Part shown: positions 1 through 6,015 of the stretch, in pieces
Layout: the number at the start of each line of letters is the position of its first letter
Position numbering within the stretch: position 1 is the first letter of the stretch
Origin: an uncultured Bacteroidales bacterium
Lineage (GTDB): Bacteria > Bacteroidota > Bacteroidia > Bacteroidales > UBA932
Direction of reading: 5' to 3'
Assembly: GCA_905235775.1 (NCBI GenBank)
Contig: CAJOMY010000085.1
Coordinates: 1-7,704, forward strand
Length of the DNA stretch: 7,704 bases
Notes under the pieces: generated by a model
The model's input: the letters and a program-made list of their open reading frames with translations, nothing else
Databases searched by the model: none
Told to the model about the DNA's origin: nothing
Translations under genes and position numbers: made by a program

Positions 1-71
1 GGCTTGCCAGACAGGTCGTCTTCGCCCCGGAACTCGGCAAGTGGAACTACCTCGTCAAACCGGCCAACTGA
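1..71 (+). CDS. C-terminal end of an unidentified protein (5' truncated by window edge)
   Basis: An open frame runs in from the left edge (first whole codon at position 3) to a TGA at 69-71. Its 22 codons end in the residues KWNYLVKPAN. Codon use is GC-rich at third positions like the genes downstream, and the frame is stop-free to the edge, so this is probably a genuine gene end. Too little is present to name a family. It converges on hsp20, whose stop lies 24 bp away. The gap between the two stops (72-95) is AT-rich with a T6 run but has no convincing hairpin. Confidence 0.6.
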   Translation, partial: LARQVVFAPELGKWNYLVKPAN

Positions 72-95
72 TGCATCTTATTTTTTACACATTAC

Positions 96-527
96 TTAGG
101 CGATCGCGATGTGCCGCGATGCCGGAATCTGCTTGTCCGGCGTCTTCTTCGGCAGGGTGATGCCCAGGATACCGTTGTTCATGCTGGCTTTGATCTCCTC
201 GACGGCGATGTTGTCGGGCAGGGTGAAAGCCTGGTGGTAGGATGTGTACGAGAACTCGCGGCGCAGGTAGTTGTCGCCCTTGCGCTCTTCCTTGTTCTCG
301 TGCTTTTTCTCGAGGGCGATCACGAGTTCCTCGTCGTTGTCGACGCGGACCGTGAAGTCCTCCCGGGTCATACCCGGGGCCGCAATCTCGATTTCGAAGG
401 CCTTGTCGGTCTCCTTGATGTTGACGGCCGGGGAGGCGAACTGCTTCGCGGGCATTACGTTGAAATCGTCGAACAGGTCTCCGAAAACGCTCGGGATCCA
501 AGCCTGGTTTCTTCTTGCGGGATACAT
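96..527 (-). CDS. hsp20: Small heat-shock protein, Hsp20/alpha-crystallin family
   Basis: This 143-residue cytoplasmic holdase chaperone binds unfolding proteins without ATP and hands them to Hsp70/ClpB-type refolding machines (family knowledge). Seen here: a short N-terminal arm with aromatic residues (about 1-32), an alpha-crystallin domain (about 33-127) ending in the hallmark NGILGITLPK (118-127, the A-x-x-x-n-G-x-L region), and a C-terminal I140-A-I142, the I-x-I motif that docks on neighbouring subunits during oligomer assembly. The length is typical. An ATG six codons upstream (545) is in frame, but the start chosen here (527) has AGGAGA 7 nt before it, and that site would lie inside the coding region if 545 were used. 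The gene is divergent from gdhA across a 246-bp spacer and is probably monocistronic. No minus-strand TAnnTTTG box was found. Confidence 0.96.
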   Translation of the reverse strand: MYPARRNQAWIPSVFGDLFDDFNVMPAKQFASPAVNIKETDKAFEIEIAAPGMTREDFTVRVDNDEELVIALEKKHENKEERKGDNYLRREFSYTSYHQAFTLPDNIAVEEIKASMNNGILGITLPKKTPDKQIPASRHIAIA

Positions 528-534
528 AATCAAA

Positions 535-540
535 TCTCCT
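535..540 (-). promoter_or_regulatory. Ribosome binding site of hsp20 (decides the start)
   Basis: The minus strand reads AGGAGA, then 7 nt, then ATG at 527-525. This strong Shine-Dalgarno match supports the MYPARR start over the upstream in-frame ATG at 545. It stands out because gdhA, pgeF and purU in this window have no recognisable Shine-Dalgarno sequence. Confidence 0.75.
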
Positions 541-630
541 ATCATTTTAAGTGTTGTTTAACTGTTTTTCCATGTCCCGTCCGGGGGACGCCTTACAGTC
601 TATCAAGACGCAGACCAGGCGGCATTTGGG

Positions 631-705
631 GACAAATTGTCTTAAAATATCGTTTAAACGCTTGAAAATCAAGACATTTTGTCATTTTGACTGACATTTT
701 TTCAG
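631..705. promoter_or_regulatory. Cluster of GACA/TGTC dyads between hsp20 and gdhA (candidate operators)
   Basis: Two copies of GACA-N3-TGTC occur at 631-641 (GACAAATTGTC) and 673-683 (GACATTTTGTC). Their starts are 42 bp apart, about four helical turns. Overlapping the second copy are GTCA-N3-TGAC (681-691), TGTCA-N7-TGACA (680-696) and CTGA-N7-TCAG (691-705). A perfect 10-bp palindrome, CGTTTAAACG, lies between them at 651-660, and CATTTT occurs three times (675, 683, 695). The cluster sits upstream of both divergent genes and just before the gdhA promoter box. This looks like a binding region for a dimeric regulator, but I cannot name the regulator or say which gene it controls. Confidence 0.4.
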
Positions 706-736
706 CGAGTCGCGTGGATTTTTTAAAAATATTTCT

Positions 737-744
737 TACATTTG
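737..744 (+). promoter_or_regulatory. Bacteroidota -7 promoter box for the gdhA cluster
   Basis: TACATTTG matches the Bacteroidota housekeeping -7 consensus TAnnTTTG exactly. It ends 29 nt before the gdhA ATG, predicting a leader of roughly 20-25 nt. No clear TTTG -33 element is present at the expected distance. The leader has no Shine-Dalgarno sequence and is A-rich before the ATG, as is usual in this phylum. Confidence 0.6.
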
Positions 745-773
745 AATCCGGTTAGTTAAAATTCCCATAATAA

Positions 774-2129
774 ATGGACAAATTCACACAGAACTACGTC
801 GACCGGTTCATGGATGAGCTGGTCGCACGCAACCCTGGCGAAAAGGAGTTTCACCAGGCTGTCCGCGAGGTGGTGGAAAGTGTAGCGCCTTATGTCACCT
901 CCTATCCTCATCTGATGGATCTCAAGATCCTGGAGCGCATGGTCGAGCCGGAACGTGTCATCATGTTCCGCGTCCCGTGGACCGATGACAAGGGAGAGAT
1001 CCACGTCAATCGTGGCTATCGCGTGCAGATGAACAGCGCGATCGGCCCGTACAAGGGCGGTATCCGCTTCCACGCCAGCGTGAACCTCAGCATCCTGAAG
1101 TTCCTTGCGTTCGAGCAGACGTTCAAGAACTCCCTGACCACGCTCCCGATGGGCGGCGGCAAAGGCGGTTCCGACTTCAGCCCGCGCGGCAAGTCCGACG
1201 CCGAGGTGATGCGCTTCTGCCAGAGCTTCATGACCGAGCTGCAGCGCCACATCGGCGCCGACACCGATGTGCCGGCCGGCGATATCGGTGTGGGCGGCCG
1301 TGAGATCGGTTTCCTGTTCGGTCAGTACAAGCGCCTCCGCGACGAGTTCACGGGCACGCTGACCGGCAAGGGTCTGGGCTGGGGCGGCAGCCTCCTCCGG
1401 ACGGAAGCCACCGGCTACGGCGTCTGCTACTTCGCACAGGAGATGCTCGCCACCCGCAATGAGAGTTTCGAGGGCAAGACCGTGGTCGTGTCCGGCTCCG
1501 GCAATGTGGCCCAGTATGCCACGCAGAAGGCGATGCGCCTGGGCGCCAAGGTCGTCACGCTCTCCGACTCCGACGGCTTTATCTACGATCCGGACGGATT
1601 CGACGAAGAAAAGCACCAGTTCGTACTCGAACTCAAGAACGTCCGCCGCGGACGTATCAAGGAATATGTCAACAAGTACCCGAAGGCCCAGTATTTCCCG
1701 GGCGAGCGTCCCTGGCGCATCCCGTGCGACATCGCGCTCCCTTGCGCCACGCAGAATGAGATCGAGAAGGCCGACGCGGAGAATCTGGTGAAGGGCGGCT
1801 GCTGGTGCGTCGTCGAGGGTGCTAACATGCCCTCCACGCCCGAGGCCATCGCCATTTTCCAGAGCCACAAGATGCTCTACTCGCCGGGCAAGGCGTCCAA
1901 CGCCGGCGGCGTGGCGACATCCGGCCTGGAGATGACGCAGAACTCGATCCGCCAGAAGTGGACCTCCGAAGAAGTCGACCAGCACCTGCACCTTATCATG
2001 TCCGACATCCACGCTGCCTGCCTGAAGTACGGCACCGAGGAGGACGGCTACATCAACTACGTCAAGGGTGCCAACCTCGCCGGCTTCATCAAGGTGGCCA
2101 ATGCCATGGTGGACCAGGGCCTGGTTTAA
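774..2129 (+). CDS. gdhA: NADP-type glutamate dehydrogenase, hexameric 450-residue class
   Basis: Catalyses reductive amination of 2-oxoglutarate with ammonium and NADPH to glutamate (reversible), a main entry of nitrogen into metabolism in the cytoplasm. The 451 residues match the family's usual length. The N-terminal substrate domain (about 55-205) carries K94 in GPYKGG, K118 in FKNSL, the catalytic K130 in the GGGKGG loop, and D170 in PAGDIG. The spacing of these four residues agrees with the known K89/K113/K125/D165 set of clostridial GDH. The Rossmann domain starts near 236 with the GSGNVAQ loop (241-247). The stretch following the second strand (SDSDG, 264-268) resembles NADP-dependent enzymes such as E. 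coli GdhA, so NADPH preference is inferred. The start ATG follows a TACATTTG box. It is the first gene of a close-packed cluster, with the next start 6 nt after its stop. Confidence 0.97.
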   Translation: MDKFTQNYVDRFMDELVARNPGEKEFHQAVREVVESVAPYVTSYPHLMDLKILERMVEPERVIMFRVPWTDDKGEIHVNRGYRVQMNSAIGPYKGGIRFHASVNLSILKFLAFEQTFKNSLTTLPMGGGKGGSDFSPRGKSDAEVMRFCQSFMTELQRHIGADTDVPAGDIGVGGREIGFLFGQYKRLRDEFTGTLTGKGLGWGGSLLRTEATGYGVCYFAQEMLATRNESFEGKTVVVSGSGNVAQYATQKAMRLGAKVVTLSDSDGFIYDPDGFDEEKHQFVLELKNVRRGRIKEYVNKYPKAQYFPGERPWRIPCDIALPCATQNEIEKADAENLVKGGCWCVVEGANMPSTPEAIAIFQSHKMLYSPGKASNAGGVATSGLEMTQNSIRQKWTSEEVDQHLHLIMSDIHAACLKYGTEEDGYINYVKGANLAGFIKVANAMVDQGLV

Positions 2130-2135
2130 TCGCCT

Positions 2136-5084
2136 ATGAGCAACAACACGGACTATACACAACTGATGGCCAGGAGGATTCGCCGAATCCTCCTGGTTTG
2201 TAACAACTATGACAGTTTCTCCCTGGAGGAGGACGGACACATCGAGGCCCTGATCACGCAGGAGTACTCCGAGCTGAACCTGAGCAACCCGCCCGCCATC
2301 GTGCGGGCCGAATCGACCCTCGAAGCCCTGGACATCCTGAAGCGGGGCGAGGGCTTCGACCTCATCATCACGATGTACAACGTCGGCAAGCTCGACGTGT
2401 TCTCCTTCTCGCTGGAAGCGAAGGCGATGGCGCCGGACACCCCGGTCGTCCTGCTCTCCTCGTTCTCCCGGGAGATTTATCGCAAGATCGCGGAATGCGA
2501 CCGCGCCGGCATCGACTATGTGTTCTGCTGGAACAACAGCACCGACGTGCTCATCGCCATCATCAAGCTCCTTGAGGACAAGCTCAACGCCGAGCACGAC
2601 TGCCTGGAGATGGGGGCCCGCGTCATCCTGTTGGTGGAAGACTCCGTGCGTTATTATTCGACCTACCTGCCGCTGCTGTACCGCCTCGTGCTCCAGCAGA
2701 ACAGCGAGGCGGTGCGCGACGCGCTCAACGAAGAGCAGCAGTTCCAGCGCAAGCGTGCGCGTCCCAAGATCCTCATGGCCACGTGTTATGACGAGGCCTA
2801 TGACTATTATCAGAAGTTCAAGTCCAACCTCATCGGCATCATCTCCGACATCGGCTTCGTCATCCACAAGGGCGACCGGCCGGAAGACGAGAAAATCGAT
2901 GCGGGCATCGACCTGTGCCGCCTCGTCCGGCGGGAGGATCCGATGCTGCCGTACCTGATGCAGTCTTCGCAGGAGAGCATGCGCGCCGTGGCCGAACAGC
3001 TCGGGGTGGGCTTCGTGCATAAGCAATCGAAAACCCTGACCCAGGAGGTGTCGGATTACATCGGCCGCGAATTCGGTTTCGGCGACTTCGTCGTGACCGA
3101 TCCCGATACGGGCGTGGTGACCGCCCGCGCCCGCAACCTCTATGAGTTCGAGCAGGTCATCTCCGGTATGTCCGACCGCTCGCTGCGCGAACTGGCCGAC
3201 AAAAACTACATTTCCCGCTGGCTGTACGGCCGCGGCATTTTCACGATCGGCGACCTGTTCCGGCCGATCCGCATCCAGACCGACGCCGATGTCGCGCACG
3301 TCCGCGAGATGAACCTCCGGATGGTCCGCGACTACCGGATCAGCCAGGGCCTGGGTGTGGTGGCGCGCTTCGATCCCGACTCTTACAACGACGCCATCTG
3401 GTTTTCCCGTTTCGGCTCCGGTTCGCTGGGCGGCAAGGCGCGCGGCCTCGCCTTCCTGAACCACATTCTCCAGAAATACGACCTCTACGACAAGTGGGAG
3501 GACGTGCGGGTGCTCGTGCCGAGGACGCTCGTGATTACGACCGGATTCTTCGACCGTTTCATCCGGGAGAACGGCCTGAAATACGTCATCAATTCCGAAC
3601 TCACGGATGCCGAGATCCTCTCGGAGTTCGTGGCGTCCACGCTCCCGCAGGAACTGACCGAAGCGCTGCGCGTCTTCATCCGGCACGTCCGCAAGCCGCT
3701 GGCCGTGCGTTCCTCGTCGAAACTGGAGGACTCCTATTACCAGCCGTTTGCCGGGGTCTATTCGACCTATATGATCCCGCATACGGAAAATGAAGACCAG
3801 CAGCTGCGCCTGCTGTCCAAGGCCATCAAGAGCGTTTACGCCTCCGTCTATTTCGCCGCTTCCAGGGGCTACATCACGGCCACGGCCAATGTCCTCTCCG
3901 AGGAGAAGATGGCTATCGTGCTGCAGGAGATCTGCGGCAGCGAGGACCGGGGTTATTTCTTCCCGACCTTCTCGGGCGTGGCCCGGTCGGTCAATTTCTA
4001 CCCGATCGGCTATGAGACGCCGGAGGACGGCGTCGCCAAGATCGCCTTCGGCCTGGGCAAGGCCGTCGTCGACGGCGACCAGGTGCTCCGCTTCTCCCCG
4101 AAATATCCGCGCAACGTCCTGCAGACCTCCACGCCTGAGCTGGTGATGACGGAGACGCAGCAGGCGATGTATGCGCTCGACCTCCAGCCGGACAAGTTCA
4201 AGACTTCCGTTGACGACGCCGTCAACCTGGACCGCATTCCCGTCACGGACTGCACGGAATTCCGCAACTTCTCCCGCGTGGTCTCCACCTACGACTACGA
4301 GAATCAGCGCATGGTGGATTCTCCGGCTCCCGCCGGACCGAAATTCGTCACCTTCGCACACATCCTCAAATACAACACCTTCCCGCTCTCGGACATTCTG
4401 AACGAACTGCTGGACATCACCCAGAAGGAAGTCAAGTGCGGTGTCGAGATCGAATTCGCCGCCAACCTGGACGTCGGCCCCGACAGTCCGGCCATCTTCA
4501 ACGTCCTGCAGGTGCGGCCCATCTCGGCCGACGGTATGGACGCCGAAGTGGATTGGAAGGACATCGACACGGGCGGAGCCCTGATCAGCTCCGGCAGCGC
4601 CATCGGCCCGGGCTGGATCCAGGGTGTCCGGGACATCGTGTACTTGAAGGAATCGGCCTTCGATGTGCTCAAGACGCGCGAAATGGCCTCTGAACTCAAG
4701 GCGCTCAACGCGAAGATGCGCTCCGAAGGACGCAATTACGTCCTCGTGGGCTACGGCCGCTGGGGTTCCAGCATTCCGTCGCTGGGCGTTCCGGTGCAAT
4801 GGAGCGACATCTCCGAAGCACGCGCCATCGTGGAGTGCTGTCTGGAGAACTTCCGCGTGGACCCGAGCCAGGGCACGCATTTCTTCCAGAACATGACCTC
4901 CTTCAATGCCGGCTATGTCAACGTCAACCCCTTTGCCCGCGCGGACGAGTGCTTCGACGCGGCGCGTCTGGACGCCATGCCCGCCGAGTTCGAGACCGGA
5001 TTCCTGCGCCAGGTGCACTTCGGGGAGGACCTGCAGATCTGCATCGACGGCCGCAGCGGCCGCGCCCTCATCAAGCAGGGATGA
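2136..5084 (+). CDS. Two-receiver / PPDK_N (PEP synthase-type ATP-grasp) fusion protein, function unknown
   Basis: A 982-residue cytoplasmic protein with no signal or membrane segment. Residues 16-150 form a receiver-like fold with degenerate acidic sites (NN at 23-24, no Asp near 79-80), probably a pseudo-receiver. Residues 161-310 form a second receiver with E168-D169, phosphoacceptor D238 in IISDIG, S277-S278 and K296 in VHKQS, so it could be phosphorylated. After a linker comes a PPDK_N ATP-grasp domain (about 426-800) with SLGGKARG (430-437), VRSSSKLED (524-532) and the terminal LQVRPIS (791-797). The last 180 residues hold GYGRWGSS (872-879) and QGTHFFQN (912-919). The usual T-x-GG-x-x-SH phosphohistidine motif and the C-terminal PEP/pyruvate barrel are absent, so automatic naming as PEP synthase would probably mislead. 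The start is uncertain: ATG 2136 (no Shine-Dalgarno) or ATG 2166. It is co-transcribed with gdhA by position. Confidence 0.9.
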   Translation: MSNNTDYTQLMARRIRRILLVCNNYDSFSLEEDGHIEALITQEYSELNLSNPPAIVRAESTLEALDILKRGEGFDLIITMYNVGKLDVFSFSLEAKAMAPDTPVVLLSSFSREIYRKIAECDRAGIDYVFCWNNSTDVLIAIIKLLEDKLNAEHDCLEMGARVILLVEDSVRYYSTYLPLLYRLVLQQNSEAVRDALNEEQQFQRKRARPKILMATCYDEAYDYYQKFKSNLIGIISDIGFVIHKGDRPEDEKIDAGIDLCRLVRREDPMLPYLMQSSQESMRAVAEQLGVGFVHKQSKTLTQEVSDYIGREFGFGDFVVTDPDTGVVTARARNLYEFEQVISGMSDRSLRELADKNYISRWLYGRGIFTIGDLFRPIRIQTDADVAHVREMNLRMVRDYRISQGLGVVARFDPDSYNDAIWFSRFGSGSLGGKARGLAFLNHILQKYDLYDKWEDVRVLVPRTLVITTGFFDRFIRENGLKYVINSELTDAEILSEFVASTLPQELTEALRVFIRHVRKPLAVRSSSKLEDSYYQPFAGVYSTYMIPHTENEDQQLRLLSKAIKSVYASVYFAASRGYITATANVLSEEKMAIVLQEICGSEDRGYFFPTFSGVARSVNFYPIGYETPEDGVAKIAFGLGKAVVDGDQVLRFSPKYPRNVLQTSTPELVMTETQQAMYALDLQPDKFKTSVDDAVNLDRIPVTDCTEFRNFSRVVSTYDYENQRMVDSPAPAGPKFVTFAHILKYNTFPLSDILNELLDITQKEVKCGVEIEFAANLDVGPDSPAIFNVLQVRPISADGMDAEVDWKDIDTGGALISSGSAIGPGWIQGVRDIVYLKESAFDVLKTREMASELKALNAKMRSEGRNYVLVGYGRWGSSIPSLGVPVQWSDISEARAIVECCLENFRVDPSQGTHFFQNMTSFNAGYVNVNPFARADECFDAARLDAMPAEFETGFLRQVHFGEDLQICIDGRSGRALIKQG
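2170..2196 (+). repeat. Perfect 13-bp inverted repeat (strong hairpin) at the start of the receiver/ATP-grasp gene
   Basis: CCAGGAGGATTCG (2170-2182) and CGAATCCTCCTGG (2184-2196) are exact inverted copies around a single C. As RNA this would form about 11 bp with a 5-nt loop. It encodes A-R-R-I-R-R-I-L-L-V within the first codons of the gene, 34 nt after ATG 2136 or 4 nt after ATG 2166, and it buries an AGGAGG. GGTTTG follows, without a proper U-tract, so it is not a standard terminator. It may dampen or process the transcript between gdhA and the next gene; that role is inference. Confidence 0.6.
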
Positions 5085-5085
5085 C

Positions 5086-5973
5086 ATGAAACGGCTGCTG
5101 ATAACCATCTTGCTTCTCTCCGCCTGCATCCGGACTTCCGCCCAGGTGGCGGCCGTCGGCGCACAGGAATATGTGTCCACGGCGGACGATATCGCGCTGG
5201 GCAAGCTGGTGCTGGAGCGGCTGTCCGCCTCCCCGAAGCAGGATGCCGCCTCGCAGATGATCCTTGCCGCGAAGTCCCTGCTGGACCAGCCCTACGAGGC
5301 CGGTACGCAGGAGGGCAGGGAAGAGCGCCTGCGCATCTACCTGACCCGCACGGACTGCATTCTCTTCGCCGAGACCTGCCTGGCGCTGGTCCGGACCGTG
5401 CAGCGCTGCGGCCCGCTCGCGACTTTCGAGGACCTGGCGCGCACCCTTCAGCGGACCCGTTACCGCGACGGCGCCGTGGACGGATATGCCTCCCGGCTGC
5501 ACTACACGACGGAATGGATCCGGCAAGGGGAACGCAACGGCTTCTTCCGGGACATCACCGAAGAACTGGGCGGCGTGCCGGACACGCGTCCGCTTGACTT
5601 CATGTCCACGCATCCGGACAGCTATGCGCCGCTGAAAGGCGCGTCCTCCTATGCGCAGGAGAACCTCCGGCAGATCCGGGAGATGGAGGCGCGCGTGAGC
5701 GCGTTGCCGCGCCACTACATCCCCAAGGACCGTCTCGCCGAGGCGGAAGACCGCATCCGGAGCGGCGACATCCTTTGCCTGGCCACCTCGATCGACGGCC
5801 TGGACTACTCCCATGTCGTGATCGCGTACCGGGAGAAGCCCGGCGCCCCGCTGGGCTTCATCCATGCTTCCACCTCTGCCATGAAGGTGATTGTCGAGCC
5901 CCGTTCGCTTCAGGCCTATCTTCAGGCCAATAAGCGTGCTCTCGGCATTTCCGTGCTCCGTGTGTGCGATTAG
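5086..5973 (+). CDS. Exported DUF1460 (AmiA-like) putative peptidoglycan hydrolase
   Basis: A 295-residue protein resembling the DUF1460 family (NlpC/P60-like cysteine hydrolase fold, thought to act on cell-wall peptides). A Sec signal is visible: KR, then a hydrophobic stretch (4-13). Cleavage could be signal peptidase I after TSA19 before Q20, a common Bacteroidota pattern, or lipoprotein-type at L11-S-A-C14, which fits a lipobox; so it is periplasmic or lipid-anchored. The candidate nucleophile is C91 in RTDCILFAET, and the candidate catalytic His is H243 in DYSHVVIAY, preceded by SGDILCLA (227-233 region), as in NlpC-type enzymes. H260 in FIHAS is also typical. The length fits the family. 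The start at 5086 is 1 nt after the preceding stop, with AGGG 5 nt upstream; the frame is open further upstream (to 4906), but the signal peptide fixes the start. Substrate is unproven. Confidence 0.9.
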   Translation: MKRLLITILLLSACIRTSAQVAAVGAQEYVSTADDIALGKLVLERLSASPKQDAASQMILAAKSLLDQPYEAGTQEGREERLRIYLTRTDCILFAETCLALVRTVQRCGPLATFEDLARTLQRTRYRDGAVDGYASRLHYTTEWIRQGERNGFFRDITEELGGVPDTRPLDFMSTHPDSYAPLKGASSYAQENLRQIREMEARVSALPRHYIPKDRLAEAEDRIRSGDILCLATSIDGLDYSHVVIAYREKPGAPLGFIHASTSAMKVIVEPRSLQAYLQANKRALGISVLRVCD

Positions 5974-5999
5974 CGGGACGTTATTTCGCAAAAAAAGAG

Positions 6000-6007
6000 T
6001 ATATTTG
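6000..6007 (+). promoter_or_regulatory. Bacteroidota -7 promoter box for pgeF-purU
   Basis: TATATTTG matches TAnnTTTG exactly and lies in the 42-bp gap after the DUF1460 gene, preceded by an A7 run. It ends only 8 nt before the pgeF ATG, so transcription would begin within a few nucleotides of the start codon and the mRNA may be practically leaderless. No clear -33 TTTG is seen. Confidence 0.55.
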
Positions 6008-6015
6008 CTCTCGTT

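Noticed and set aside
70..77. GATGCATC palindrome followed by a T-rich run at the end of the first partial gene, considered as a terminator
   Set aside because: An 8-bp palindrome without a loop cannot form a useful hairpin. The T-rich run alone is not enough.
528..545. Start of hsp20 at the upstream ATG (545)
   Set aside because: The AGGAGA ribosome binding site would lie inside the coding region. It is ideally placed for the ATG at 527, and the extra residues MIGDLI are its translation.
574..589. GTCCC-N6-GGGAC hairpin upstream of hsp20, considered as an RNA thermometer or terminator
   Set aside because: It has only a 5-bp stem, no U-tract, and lies about 47 nt upstream of the start without pairing to the ribosome binding site. 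It is too weak to call.
3718..4530. Naming the fusion protein simply phosphoenolpyruvate synthase
   Set aside because: Only the ATP-grasp part is recognisable. The classical phosphohistidine motif and the PEP-binding barrel are missing, so that name would claim an activity the sequence does not support.
4906..5085. An upstream extension of the DUF1460 frame by 60 codons
   Set aside because: The extension reads as Ser/Ala/Arg-rich out-of-frame translation of the preceding gene, and it would bury the evident signal peptide starting MKRLL at 5086.
756..5204. A stop-free antisense frame of about 1480 codons opposite gdhA and the fusion gene
   Set aside because: It is a shadow of strong GC bias at third codon positions on the coding strand, which removes TTA, CTA and TCA. 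The product is rich in His, Val, Arg, Asp and Glu with no recognisable domain, and it covers two clearly real genes.
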